Translations under genes and position numbers: made by a program
Part shown: positions 37,550-49,304 of the stretch, piece by piece
Numbering within the stretch: position 1 is the first letter of the stretch
Layout of the letters: each line of letters opens with the position of its first letter
The notes under the pieces: model-generated
Databases searched by the model: none
Told to the model about the DNA's origin: nothing
The model's input: the letters and a program-made list of their open reading frames with translations, nothing else
From: Diphasiastrum complanatum
Lineage: Eukaryota; Streptophyta; Lycopodiopsida; Lycopodiales; Lycopodiaceae
Assembly: GCA_029204225.1 (NCBI GenBank)
Contig: CM055097.1
Span: 70,622,252 to 70,686,251 of the forward strand
Direction: 5' to 3'
Length of the DNA stretch: 64,000 nucleotides

Positions 37550-38565
37550 TTAAATACTGAAAACAAAAAATTGAAAACAAATAAAATGAAAAAATATATT
37601 GAGATCATGCTTGCTGAACTGGCGGAGCAGGCTGCCGAAACTTGCTGAACTATGGCGCAGTAATTCTTGAGCACTTGGATGGGAAACGATTTGATACTCT
37701 GGTATATGGCAGCCGATTTCTTTCACTTTATATGGGCCTTCCCCAATAAATCTCAACTTATCCTTGATCAGCTTGCTTTTGTACATCAATGCAAGATCTC
37801 CTGCTTCCAGATCTTTCTTATGCAATCGCCGATCGTGCCATGCCTTGCGGCGGGCTTTCTCTGCTGCTAAGGCATGAACTGCCATCAATCGGGTTTCACA
37901 TAATTTGTGCAACGCATCGTGGCGAAGTTGTAAAGACTGATCATCATTTAATCGTTCCGTTGCTGCTATGTGTAAAGATGGGATTAAAAATTCAATTGGC
38001 ATAACAACATCTTGACCATAAATCAGTTGAAAAGGTGTTTGATTTGTACTATTTTTGTAAGCGGTTCTGAATGCCCATAATGCTGCATACAGTTTATGTT
38101 CCCAATCAGACTGACTCGTTTCAATTGTCTTTGTCATAATGGTGCAGAGAATCGTATTGGAAGATTCAGCTTGGCCATTCCCTCTGGGATAATAGGGAGT
38201 ACGAAATCTGTGTATAACAAAAAAATCTTCCTATAAACACTTTATTGTTTGATTAACAAAGTGTGTACCCCGATCACTGACAATTTCGATCGGACATCCA
38301 AATCTGACTATAATATTTTCATATAGAAACTTAGCTGTAGATTTCGCATCAGCTGCTTTGACAGCTTTGGCTTTAACCCACTTGGTCATATAGTCAATTG
38401 CGACGATAATGTAGCGAGCATGAAATCCTTGAGCAGCGGGATGAATAGGACCAACATAATCCAGTCCCCAGTTTTCAAACAGTACTTGCGATAAAATCGG
38501 ATGTAAGGGTTCATAATTCTGTTGAGTAGGTCGTCGTGCTCGCTGGCAAACATCACATGTCTAAA
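37550..38565 (-). pseudogene. Gypsy integrase, core and C-terminal part
   Basis: On the minus strand the frame starts at TCDVCQRARRPTQ, the CxxC half of the HHCC zinc site. It continues through the catalytic core (WGLDYVGPIHP with the first Asp, then EIVSDRGTHF with the second, and a GNGQAE-like segment with the catalytic Glu). It ends with a C-terminal region (NSTNQTPFQLIYGQDVVMPI, KKDLEAGDLALMYKSK, GPYKV). Three stops disturb it. The HH half of the zinc site is absent here and lies instead at about 49.6 kb on the plus strand. Confidence 0.85.
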
Positions 38566-39182
38566 TAAAATTTGCAATAGCCGAAAGTTGATTTCCCAGA
38601 ATCAACATCACCTTCCCAATCAAAATCAGTGAATCCTTGCAAACTTAAGCAGCTTCATGATTGCTATTGTAGCGTATAGTTTTGTGCTTAGTAGCTCAAA
38701 CATACTTGAGTACTCTTTTTGGAGCTTTCCAATGAGCTAAAGCTGGATTTAAATATGTATTGGCTGAGTGCTAATGGTGTAGGCTAGATCAAGTCTAGTG
38801 CAAACCATAACATACATAAGAGAGCTAATTAATGAGTGATAAGGAATCCATTGGAGAATCAATGGGCTTACAATCATGAATAGAAAACTTTTCTAAAATA
38901 CTTTGCAAGTACATTTCTTGATTAGATAAATTATTCTTTTGGATCTATCTTTGCAGAATTGGATTCCAATAACATAGTGTGCAGGCCCTAAATTTGACAT
39001 GTCAAATTTCTTGGACAACTAAGATTTAATTTTACATAATCATTTCAGATAATTAATAGTGCATTATCTACATACAAAGCAATAATTATGTTAGAAGGGC
39101 CTTCGAATTTCTTGTAGACATTTTCATTGGTTGTATTTTCTAAAAATCCAAGACGTAGAAGGAATCCATCAATCATCTAGAA
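38566..39182 (-). pseudogene. Inverted Copia, piece 3: RT C-terminus to RNase H start
   Basis: On the minus strand, a Copia RT tail carries ALYVDNALLII (a mutated YVDD box), ICTRLDLAYTIS-like sequence and HWKAPKRVLKY. It then runs into the RT/RNase H hinge (GFTDFDWEGDVDSGKSTFGY). It is cut at about 38566, exactly where gypsy integrase begins. The rest of the RNase H is found on the plus strand at 49.7 kb. Confidence 0.8.
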
Positions 39183-39183
39183 C

Positions 39184-41170
39184 CAGACAGAGCCAAGTAC
39201 AAGAGGATAATTAATGATCAAAGCACAATCCATTTTTAGCAAGTTTCTTGTGAGGGCAAGTTCAAATCAAGTCTTAGGGTGAAGTTTTGTGAACCAAACT
39301 TGGTGAGGGTCAGCAGTTGTACTTTCCACACGTGGGCACCTATGTACCTTCATTTAACTTCAAATATTCATAAGATAAATTATATTTTAATTCTACATCA
39401 TTTTGATGAGTTTTTTGGTGCCAATTCAAGGAAAAGCATCGAAGTTTGTTTGCCATCAATGAGATTTGACTTAGTGTCATGAGATCTAATTAATTGAGGT
39501 TGACTTCAAGCCCTTTAAATTTGTTTTATAGGTCTTGAAGAACTACCAAGAAGAAGGAGAGAGATTTAGTCATGTTTTTGTCCAAATCTTGCAAAAATTG
39601 ATTAGATTTGATAGTTTTTTGATCCAATCTCTATCTTTGTGAGGGAGTGTGAGGGCTGAGACTAGAAGTCCATAGAGGGGCTAGAAGTCTAATTTGAGAT
39701 CAAATAAAGGGAAACCTTTGTGAGTTTCTAGAATTCTTGAGCATTGTTTTGTAGAATCCTTCTTAAGAGTTCTTTTGAATCAAGACCAAGAGGATCTTGC
39801 CACTCGTGTCTTTGTGAACATCAAGTGATTTGCTAGTGAGGCAAATTTTGGAAAAGAACTTAGGAGGCGCTCTTGCCTTAAAACTTTCAAGATAGATTGT
39901 AGAATCAATCAATTGCAAGATCTTTGTGCAATCACACACATCTTAGGAGATCATTCACACACTTTGAGGTGTCCTCACACATGTGAAAACTCCACAAGTC
40001 TTGCAAAGCATGAGGAGAAGTGATGAAAGTGCACAAGAGTATGTGCTAAGGATCAAGTCTCTCAACAAAGAACTAGCTTCTATCGGAGACAAGATACTTG
40101 ATAATGAGCTTGTACAAGTGATCCTCAATGGCTTAGGAGGTAAGTTCTCAAACTTGGTTGAAAGCTTTGCTATTCAAGAGGTCTTACCTTCTATTGACAA
40201 GCTACATAGTGTGCTTGTGGCCAAGGAGTGTAGGATCCTACATGTCAAGAGTAGGACGAGTTCCATATCCTTGCATGATGAGATGAGAAAGCCAACTTCT
40301 CATTCAAAGCCAAAAAGAAGAAAGGATCCAAGAAGGATTAAACAAGGAGGCCAAAGCCTGAGGAGAATCAACCAACAAGCTCAAAGGCAAAGGGCAAAAT
40401 AGATAAGTCCAAGCTTAAGTGCTTCTTTTGTGGAGAGAAGGGGCACTTTTCATTTGAATGCTTGAAGAGGCAAAATGCACAAGAGGAGAGCAAACGAGGA
40501 AACTTTGCACATGAAGAGGAGGATTAAGAAGAATCATCCTTGATGGCATCTACATCCTCACAAACAAACAAGAGCAACTTAGGGAGTCATGGTGGAGTGA
40601 TAATGGGGCTAGCTCCCACATGACATTTGAAAAGGACTATTTCTCAACTCTACTTTTTTTGAATGGTGCTAAAAAGTCCATATTTATGTTAAGTGATGAA
40701 GAATGTAGAATGGATGATATTGGAACCATCCCTTTGTGTCTAGGATCTTCTAGAATAATGGATATAGACAATGTTCTTTATGTACCATCAATCACCAAAA
40801 ACTTGCTAAGTGTTGGTCAACTTATGGATAATGGTTTGGATGTCCACTTCAAGCATGGTGTTTGTTCCATTTTGAAGAATGACCTTTGTATAGCAAGAGA
40901 TTTAAACATGGAACATTGTTTAAGTTGGATGCTAATGTTGCTATTGAGAGTGTGAACATGACAAAGGAGGAGATCGCTAAAGTGGAGACATCGTCAAAGT
41001 GTGATCTTGCTAGGATTGAGGAGGAGCATCAAAGAGAAGAAGATCTTGAGGATCAACCTCAAGACCCCAGAGCTCCAAGAAGGTCCTCAAGGACAAAGGC
41101 CAAATCATCAAAGTTCATGGTAACATATTCATTCAAGTGTGCACCTTGCAAGGGTGAATGATGGCTTGGA
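39184..41170 (+). mobile_element. Internally deleted Copia element inside the inverted Copia
   Basis: It starts with a primer-site remnant (CAGAGCCAAGTACAAGAGG, 39189-39207) and a leader shared with the element at window position 94-660. Gag (39982-40400) has SAQEYVLRIKSLNKELASIG and ends in a zinc knuckle CFFCGEKGHFSFEC (about 40420). The protease motif reads DNGASSHMT (about 40600). A gag-pre-integrase-like segment follows (VLYVPSITKNLLSVGQL). The frame then jumps to an Arg/Ser-rich linker normally found between integrase and RT (APRRSSRTKAK, 41065). Integrase is missing. Confidence 0.75.
39982..40400 (+). pseudogene. Copia gag (UBN2-type) of the deleted element
   Basis: 139 open codons resembling the Copia gag UBN2 domain (DNELVQVILNGLGGKFSNLV, SIDKLHSVLVAKECR). 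A stop follows the basic stretch, and a frame change leads to the zinc knuckle. The N-terminal gag sequence is missing. Confidence 0.7.
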
Positions 41171-41200
41171 GTCAAGTCAAGAGGTGGAAAAAGCGAGCTT

Positions 41201-42012
41201 GGCATTTTGCGAGTAAATTTTTTATGAGTTTTGTGAGTTTCTTTCTTGCCATCATTCAACAAAAAGATAGCACATGGTGTGCCACCCTTTTTATGCTACT
41301 ACTTCAATGTTTATTATTAAGAATGTGGTTTGGTACACAGTTAAAAATCTCACTAAGTAAAAAAAATTTCAAATTAAATTTTTTTTTTTTTGCAGCCAAC
41401 ATAGATAGCATGCCGACGTGCTAAGGATCTTGCCGAGATCCTTAACACGCTGGGGTGCTATCTAGGTTGGCTGCAAAAAAATTTTCTCATATAGCATGCC
41501 AACATGCTATCTTGAAAGGTTGTAAATTTTTTTTCTTAGTTGTTTTACTTAGCACATCGGCTTACTATGTTTGGAGATTGAGATAAATATTATGAAATAA
41601 TATTTTTACTCAAAATTTGGTTTTCAAATGTGTCAAAATAGCTTTTCTGTTTTATAATTTACTCGGCTAGCATGCTAACCAAATTAGCTCCAAAAAGAAA
41701 TTTATTTGTTCAAAAAGTTCTTCAAAAAACTAAAAAATTGCAGGATAGCATGCCGACATGCTAACTTTTACAACTTCAAGGACAGATTTTTTTTAAAAAT
41801 AAAAGTAAACCTGTATTCATAGAGTAACAAAGTATTTTGTGATGGACCTATTTAGAATTTGATGGATAGTCATATTTTTAAGTATGCATCAAACCACAAT
41901 TTTTGTTCTTAAAAAATCATGTAGCGGCATAAAAAGAGTAGCACACCATGTGCTACCATTTTGTTGGAGCATGGGTGGAAGAAACTCACAAAAAATTTAC
42001 TCGTAGAATGTC
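41201..42012. mobile_element. Palindrome-rich terminal-inverted-repeat element (MITE or foldback-like)
   Basis: The left end (41201-41310) and right end (42012-41915) are imperfect inverted repeats of about 100 bp. They share GAGTAAATTTTTT, then CAACAAAA and GATAGCACATGGTGTGC. The interior has a strong hairpin at 41391-41475 (TGCAGCCAAC against GTTGGCTGCA, with AAGGATCT paired at its centre). Palindromic words of type AGCATGCCRACATGCT lie at 41407, 41493 and 41747, and TAGCATGCTA at 41668. No coding capacity. No target duplication could be identified, so the class is open. Confidence 0.7.
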
Positions 42013-42289
42013 AAAACCCAAGAGAAAGCTCAAGACCCGAGGACTCCAAGAAAGTCTTCAAACAACAACAATATGTAGCCATCAAGGCTCACTTATATGG
42101 ATAAAACAAAGCAAGGTGAATTTGAAAACATTCTTCATGCACTTATAAGCTCAATTGATATATCATCAAGTTTACAAATTGCCTTGGAATTCAAAGCTTG
42201 GCATGATGCATAACTTTGAGGTACGCTACATTGAAACATCAAGAAAGTGCAAAATGCTAGATCTCGGCCATATTAGACTTGAGCACCAC
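42013..42289. other. Copia-derived linker remnant
   Basis: The start (CTCAAGACCCGAGGACTCCA, 42032-42051) repeats the plus-strand linker at 41060-41090, so sequence on the two sides of the inverted-repeat element is related. The rest has no recognisable domain. Confidence 0.4.
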
Positions 42290-42698
42290 TTTTCTTGCTG
42301 GATTTTATTGATTTCAGCTCCAATTGATTTTCATATATGTATGTTAGGCTTTTCATATTAAGATTTCTAACTTTTGATGCCATAAAATATTAGTATTATC
42401 AGATGAGGATTGAGAAGTTATGGCTTGAGACTTGTATGAATAATCCTCACTAAGCTTAAAGATAATCATGTCTCTTGCCTTTGGCAAGAGATCGATTTTT
42501 ATTGTCTAAAATTTGACATTCTTTGTCAATGAATTGAATTGTTTGTCCTAGGTCAGCAATCCTACTGATAGGACAATAAATTTTTGGCTAAACTAGGAAC
42601 ATAAAGCACATCAATTATGAGTTCATGAGTAGCATTTTGCAAAGAGTTTTGCACAATGCCTTGGCTTTCAATTTGGTGAGAGCTTTAGTCTCTCAAGT
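42290..42698 (-). pseudogene. Inverted Copia, piece 2: protease end to gag-pre-integrase
   Basis: On the minus strand from 42698: a mutated protease segment (SSHQIESQGIVQNSLQN), then the family signature LIIDVLYVPSLAKNLLS, IQFIDKECQILDNKN, and ILWHQKL followed by NMKSLTYMYENQ. It begins flush with the gypsy LTR, as expected if the gypsy element had landed in this protease. Integrase is not found after it; a different Copia and the inverted-repeat element lie there instead. Confidence 0.78.
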
Positions 42699-43484
42699 TG
42701 TTGGAGGGTTTGCGGATCCCAAGGCAACCTTAACCCTAGTTAATAAGTGAGAGGGATTTGGCACCCTGCGTGTGTAAGTCCAACCCAATGATCACATAGT
42801 TATTTGATTAATTAGAATGTTAATAAAAGGACTTTAGGCCTTTTTGCGGGACTTTTAATGTCGCAGGGCCTAAATGTCAAGTTAGTGAATAAAGTTGGGT
42901 TTCCCTCCAATTTTGATGGTTCCCACACTTTTTAAATTTGAATAAAAAGAGAGGCAAGACTGGACCAATAGGATTCAGAGGCCAAGGTCCTCCTCTCTAT
43001 TATAAAAAAAGGACCAACTCGAGTTGTTCCTCATGTTCATTTCCTCATTTTAATAAAGCAGATTGGTTCTCTTTAGGAATGGATTGATGAATGTCCTAGC
43101 TTTTCCTCTCTTTTCTTCAATTTCTCACGTTTTCTTTGGATTTTGCTAATTGTTGGATCTGATCGTTATTGGGATTGCTATTTCTTATGCTTTTTGTGAG
43201 AGAGAAAGGGAGAGAGAGAAGAGTAAGCTTCTATCATTGTTGTGGATTTAGGGTTAATGGAAGTAGGGTTAATGGATGTAGTGTTAATGCTTAGTGTTAA
43301 TGGATGTAGTGTTAATGCTTAGTGTTAATGGATGTTAGTGTTAGATCCTCCATTCATGTTGAAATCTGAACTATACTATCGCTCTCATGGGAATGAACCT
43401 CCGCGTGACAACTAACTCCGTCTCTTTGATGCTAGATTGACTAGATCTTGGATTCAGGTTAGGCAAGGAAAGAAACCCACTACA
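42699..43484 (+). repeat. 5' LTR of the Tat/Athila-like gypsy element
   Basis: 786 bp, from TGTTGGAGGGTTTGCGG to CCCACTACA. A TATA-like TATTATAAAAA lies at 42998-43008. The minisatellite at 43255-43345 has two copies of a 28-bp unit (TAGTGTTAATGCTTAGTGTT plus AATGGATG). A segment near the 3' end (43371-43410) resembles tRNA-Asp on the opposite strand. Confidence 0.9.
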
Positions 43485-43488
43485 ATTT

Positions 43489-43506
43489 TGGCGCCGTTGC
43501 TGGGGA
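43489..43506 (+). promoter_or_regulatory. Primer-binding site, tRNA-Asp type
   Basis: TGGCGCCGTTGCTGGGGA lies 4 bases after the LTR. From memory it differs by one base from the complement of the plant tRNA-Asp(GUC) 3' end, the primer typical of Athila and Tat-clade elements. Confidence 0.88.
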
Positions 43507-44706
43507 GCTACGCCAATTTTTCAGTTTGCAGCATGTTTGGCTGATGGTTAGCTTGCATTAGGCATCTTGTCGTGGCATGAATAGTGTTAAAACTGCATTG
43601 TAAGGATAGTTTGGGATTGATTTTGCTAGATTTTGAGTGGATTTGCTTGTTTGAAATCTAATCTGATTATTAAACAGGAAAAGCTATTTAGATCACTAAT
43701 CTTAAGATCCATTTGGATCTGAGATATTAGAGAAAATAACAAAAATCGGTCAAATCTGTTAAATTTGGTCAAAAAGAGGCAAAAAGCGTCATCAGAGCCC
43801 AGAACTTTTTATCTTCTTTCTAAAAACCGTCGCCGAGTTGTAGACACCTTTGTTTTTGTTTACAGAACCTTCAGTTTGAAGGGCGAAGATTAATTCCCAG
43901 CAGATTTCCAGAAACATAAAAGAAACCACCAAAAAACACCAAAAATTATCAAAATCCTAAAAAATACAGAAAAAGAACCTTCGCCCAATTCACTGTGCTT
44001 AGATGTGATTTAGATCTATCTACTGACAGGTTGACGAAGAATAATACAAAAAATAGAAAGGTTTTCAGAGGATCAGTTGTCATATTGTCATATTTTTGCC
44101 AAAAAAGTCACTTTTTTGCAAAATTACCAGTATTACTCTAGATCCTTCACCAGAACCTTCGCCGAGTTTCCAGAACATTCTATTTATATAAAAATACTAT
44201 TTTTGAGTTCGACGAAGATTTATCTTGATCAGATCACAAAAAATCTTGATTTTTACCCTCGTCAGATCACAAAAACTGTATTTTCTTGTGTTAGAAACCT
44301 TCGTCCGGTTGTCCATAGTTTTATCTGTGTCATATCTTCCATCTGAGAAATCGGCAAAGTTTATTTCCCAAGAAATTGCCAGAAAAGTGTTCAGAGAGTT
44401 TTTATCCCAAAATAGCACTATTGAACGTTCGCTGAGCTAACCTTTGCCTAGATAACCTTCGCCAGTCCTATTTTTAGTTTTTGATTTTCTAGATCAAGTC
44501 TCTGTCAAAATTTGGATCAGATTTGATATATTCTGAATTGGACTCTGAGAGATTTATCATTTTTGAGAAGTATTGATTGATCAAATTTTGGATAGTTTTT
44601 CATCATGTAGAATCAGATTCTTGAAAAGTGGAATAGAGCTAGCAGATCTAATCTGAGATAGTTTTTAGAAAAACTTGTATCCAATCACATTATCAATTTG
44701 ATCTAA

Positions 44707-46280
44707 ATGGCTGCCCCTGGAGCTGCTCCTGGAGGTGCTCCACAGGAGGTCAATCCAATTATTGTTAGAAGAGCACCCCGATTGGATCTACCCAAATATA
44801 ATGGATTAACAAATCCAGTTCGATTTCTTCAGATCTATGCTGAATCCTGTGAGGTCTATGGTGAGATTTATCCTCAAGATAAACGTAAGCTGTTTCCTAT
44901 GGCCTTAACAGGAGCAGCACAAGATTGGTACTATAACCAAGATGAAACTGAGCGTACAGATTGGGAGGTTGTTAAACGAGCCCTTATCACACGGTTCAAA
45001 CTGCGGAAGTTTATGGAAGACCCTTTCCTACTTTTAAGTAAAATTAAAATGGGAAAGCGGCAAATGGTTCGAGATTACATCGAAAGGATGAAACGTCTTA
45101 GATCTGAATGTGAGCCTGAGCTGATTAATGAAGATGCCATAATTATGTGATTTTTGTCAGGTCTACCTAAACGGATCAGACGTGAACTGAAACGTCATAA
45201 TGAGTACGCACTTTTGCAAAATGCGATGGACGATGCAATTCGGGAGGAGGATGAAGATTCAGATGATGAGCTGAATGTCAGTATGTTGCCTTATACAGCA
45301 GGGCAGACTACTACGACATCCACCACTATTGCATCAACGAATGCCAATGCTACTGCAGAAATGATGCTCAATGAGTTCGAGAAACTTGGGAAGACCCAGC
45401 AGAAACAGATGGAAGAGTTGCAGTTGCAATTTGATGAGAAGATCAAAGCATTGGAAAATTTCCATGGAGAAGCGAACAAGGAACTGAGAAGTTTGCAAAG
45501 ACTTTTCCTACCAGGGAAAATGTCTGGTATTCTATTTGTACAGAAAATCACACAGTGAACGAGTGTCCTCAATTGAAAAAACGAATGGAAATCAGTGTTT
45601 GCCATCTGTGTGATTCACCTGACCATGAGACGGCCTTTTGCAATTTCAACCCTCAGATGATTCAGCAATGGTATGCCCAGATGGGATATCGAGATCCACA
45701 GTATGGAGGCAATCCAGCAGCAAGACTACGACAATCTACTCTTGGATACCCGGAGCGTCTAGCCTTGTCTGCCCCACCAAAGCACTCCGCTCCTCCTGCC
45801 AATTTGATAGAACCAGAACCTTACGGAAGTGCTGAGCAATGGAGCTATGGTAATGATCAGGAAGGTGGATCTTCATAACGGTATGCCATTTATGTTGTCG
45901 CTCAACAACAAGCCTCGAGAAATTGGGCCAAAGCACCACTTGGATGCTTTGCATGTGGAGAAAATCACAGAGTTGCAGAATGCCCAAATAAAGAAAAATT
46001 TGTACCATGTTGTCATGACTGTGGATATGGGCATTGCTATAAAGACTGTCCAGCAAGACCAAAGCCACCACCAGCTAAAACACCTGTAAATTTGATAACA
46101 ATCAAGCAAGGATTGGTAGCTCATAATAAACCAAGTTCACCCTTGATGGTGGTCACCAGAGCACAAAAGCAAAAAGAACCAGTAGTGGATTCAGTACCTG
46201 ATGATTCTATACCATTGAACGATACACCAACAACATCGAAAGTTTATCCAAATCTTAATGCAAAAAAAACGAAGATATAA
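44707..46280 (+). pseudogene. Gypsy gag with three zinc knuckles
   Basis: The ATG at 44707 starts a gag with the Retrotrans_gag core (PMALTGAAQDWYYNQDETER, then DWEVVKRALITRF). A TGA at 45148 and frameshifts break it. A Gln/Glu-rich linker leads to three cysteine motifs: CHLCDSPDHETAFC (about 45602, CX2CX4HX4C), CFACGENHRVAEC (about 45942) and CHDCGYGHCYKDC (about 46009). The last two have only three residues between the second Cys and His, one fewer than the CCHC consensus. The knuckles would bind the element RNA. Confidence 0.82.
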
Positions 46281-46498
46281 GGATATGAGACATTGGATTA
46301 AGCATCTGCAAGAAGAAGAGGAACTTGAAGCTGCTAAAGTAACAGCTGAAGTTCAATAAATTTACGTACGGATATGAATGATCAATTACATCATCACGAA
46401 GAACCCTTCAAGATGACGTAAGCGAAAGCACCGCATACAACATTACTCATGAATATTTTGTCTAGCAAGATCAATATTTCATTGGGAGAGTTCCTAAA

Positions 46499-47278
46499 TT
46501 GGTGCCAAAAGCAAAAGAAGTCTTAGCGCAAGAGTTAGCCCAAGAAGAATCAGAAGACCATCAGGAGCCGCTCTTTTGTGCTGGATTTGAAAAATCTAAC
46601 GATGTACAACATGTTGGAGCAGCTTGGGAAAGTGAACAAAAGAATATCACTCTGCCAATACAACATAGACAATTTTCTAAAGAAGCAGCCATGATAGACG
46701 GCGGTTCAGGAGTTAACCTGATTTCTACAAAGCTATGTACAAAATGGGGCCTTACAAAGATTAAGCCTGCTACTTTTGCTATTAAGCTAGCTGATCAAAC
46801 GACGTTTCGTCCACGAGGAATGGTGGAAGATATACATGTCAGGATTGCAGGAGTACAGTTCGTCATTATTTTCGTCGTGATGGACTTACCAGAAGCACCA
46901 AATGTCTACCGAGTTCTCTTAGGACGTCCATGGTTACAAGTTGCGCAAGTAATTCATAACTGGGGTACCGGAAAAATCACTTTTGAAAATCGTGAACGTG
47001 CAGTTAAAATTGATCCTACGACTTGGACTATCAAGCCAGTGGTTCAAAAAGCGAATGACGATTCATCAACAACGGATCACACTTGTGATCGACCAGAGAA
47101 AAAATTGGGAGTTCACTACGATTCTCAAACGAATACTGTCAATTGGAACGAAGCTCTTGCAACAATTGATTGTACAGCAGGATATATGTGTCAACAAGAT
47201 ATTCAATCAGAGATGAGCGAGATTTCCTTGTTAGATCGAACTTTGGATACGCCAATCACGTTTCCACTAAAGTGCTAA
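46499..47278 (+). pseudogene. Gypsy aspartic protease
   Basis: 260 open codons with the retropepsin active site in the form AAMIDGGSGVNLIS (about 46680), the flap-side LADQTTFRPRG and the C-terminal YRVLLGRPWLQ. DGGS replaces the more usual DSGA or DTGS. The frame ends at a stop at 47278; the polyprotein goes on in another frame. Confidence 0.8.
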
Positions 47279-47928
47279 ATGTAGCCTGGATATCAACGGA
47301 ACCTATACCAGATTCAATTGAGGATGATTTCATACCAATGAGCCATGCCTTAGCTTATGATGGCAATGCAGAACTTACGGATGAACAGATTCTACATCTT
47401 ATGGATCCGACCAGATTTGGAGTGCGTAATGTTCCTGATGAACCAACAATCAAATCAACCAAAGCAGTTATATTGAAGGGAGACAGGATGACAGGTTTGA
47501 TGACGAAGAAACAAGCAAAGCAACATTATAATACGGTCATGAAATGGGAAAATCCCCCTCAAAAGATTGATTTAAAGGAAGTGCCACCTCTATTGGATAA
47601 AGACGAAGGAAAATTCAAGATTGATTCTTCAAGTCAAATCTCCAGCAAGACATCATCGTCTAGGAAGTCTTCACCTGAGAAGAAAGATTTATCATCCTGG
47701 AAGTCATCACCTCCACGATCAATTCCTGTTAAGAAGACTAAACGAAGATCCAAGACAAGTCCTTTCGAAAAAGAACAAGCAAATGTAGTCCAACATGATA
47801 TGCCAGAGCATTTTAAATGTTATACATTGGACGATGTGGTTATCATGTTACCTAAAGCACATCGTGAACCTGAAGAACACATGAATCTAAAGAGGTTTAC
47901 GATGGCCCAGCTAGGACGCAACCAATGA
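47279..47928 (+). pseudogene. Linker between protease and reverse transcriptase
   Basis: This open frame has no enzymatic motif. It is Ser/Lys-rich in the middle (SKTSSSRKSSPEKKDLSSWK) and is the low-complexity pol linker typical of this clade. The stretch 47170-47278 overlaps the protease frame. Confidence 0.55.
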
Positions 47929-48008
47929 ATCTTGCAGAACCAGGAGAACCAGAAAAGATTGTACAAGTGGGATCACAACTTACTCCTGAATAGTATCAAG
48001 CACTCCGT

Positions 48009-48689
48009 TTGCTACTTATTAGGTATCAAGATTGTTTTGCATGGACTTATCAAGATTTGAAGGGTATTCCGACATCAGTCATTGAACATACCATACCTTT
48101 AGTACCTGATGCAGTACCAAAGGTTACAAAGTTCTATTGTTGTAATCCTAATGTGGCAGATCTGATAAAGGAAGAACTTCAGAGATTGCTTGACGCCGAT
48201 TTCATTTACGAGATCGAGCATACCGAATGGATTTCACCGATTGTCATTGTTTCTAAGAAAAATGAAAAATTGCAAATTTGTGTGAATCTCAAAGCATTGA
48301 ATAAAGTGACACGGAAGGATCACTTTCCGTTACCTTTTACTGAAAGCATTTTGGATCGCCTTGCTGGAGCGGAAGCTTATAGTTTCATGGATGGATTTAG
48401 TGGTTACAACCAGGTTAAGATTGCACCTATCGATCGCCACAAAACTGCTTTTGCAACAGAATGGGGCACCTATGCTTACAAAGTAATGCCGTTTGGACTC
48501 TTTAATACACCAAGTTCATTCCAAAGAGTAATGCAATTTGTCTTTAAAGATTATCTGCAAAAATTTCTTGAAATTTACTTGGACAATTTGAGAGTTCATA
48601 GTACAGATACATACCACCTGGATCCATTGGAGAAAGTCTTTGAAAGATACCGCAAATATCAGATTTCTCTAAATCCAGAAAAATGCTAG
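48009..48689 (+). pseudogene. Gypsy reverse transcriptase
   Basis: RT fingers and palm are clear: FAWTYQDLKGIP-like start, WISPIVIVSKKNEKLQICVN, DHFPLPFTESILDRLAGAEA, YSFMDGFSGYNQVKIAP, and KVMPFGLFNTPSSFQRVM. The catalytic YxDD box reads YLDN (about 48580), so the second Asp is lost. A stop at 48689 separates it from RNase H. Confidence 0.9.
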
Positions 48690-48707
48690 ATATGGGTTTC
48701 TCACGGA

Positions 48708-49304
48708 GTGGTGCTTGGACATGTGATATCAAGACATGGTATTGCCACCGATTACTCTAAGATCAAAGTTATTGTGGAATTGCCACCGCCAGCAACAATT
48801 CGAGGAGTTTATGTGTTTATGGGTCATGCGAACTACTATCGAATTTTTATTATCTTCTTTGCAGATTTAGCACGTCCTATATACAAATTAACTATTGTTC
48901 CTATTTGGACAGTAGAGGCGTTAGAAGCCTTTGAAAAGTTAAAAAAAGCATTATCTTCAGCACCAATACCGCGTTCTCCATATTGGACATTAGAGTTTCA
49001 TGTTCATACGGATGCCTCAAAATACACCATTGGATCAGTTTTGACGCAGCCAGGTGACTATAAGAAGGATTATCCTATACAATTTGCAAGCAGACAGCTT
49101 ACAGATCCAGAGAAGAATTATTCAACAACAGAACGTGAAGCGCTAGCCATGATTTTTTCTATTCGGAAATTTCGTCACTATATCATGGAAATGCACTTTG
49201 CATTTTATACGGATCATCAACCGTTACTTTACTCGGTAAATAAGACGTGTAATATTGGACGTATTGCAAGATGGTTATTATTATTGACTGAATTTGACTT
49301 TTGA
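48708..49304 (+). pseudogene. Gypsy RT thumb and RNase H
   Basis: The frame continues with LGHVISRHGIATDYSKIK, the connection FEKLKKALSSAPI, and the RNase H motifs HVHTDASKYTIGSVL, STTEREALAMIFSIRKFRHY and YTDHQPLLY. It closes with HYLADHVSRI in a neighbouring frame after a stop near 49302. The catalytic residues of RNase H look present. Confidence 0.88.

Noticed and set aside
43240-43345. Interstitial telomere repeat (TTTAGGG followed by GGTTAATGG)
   Set aside because: Only one TTTAGGG is present. The repeated unit is GTGTTAATG-based and belongs to the gypsy LTR.
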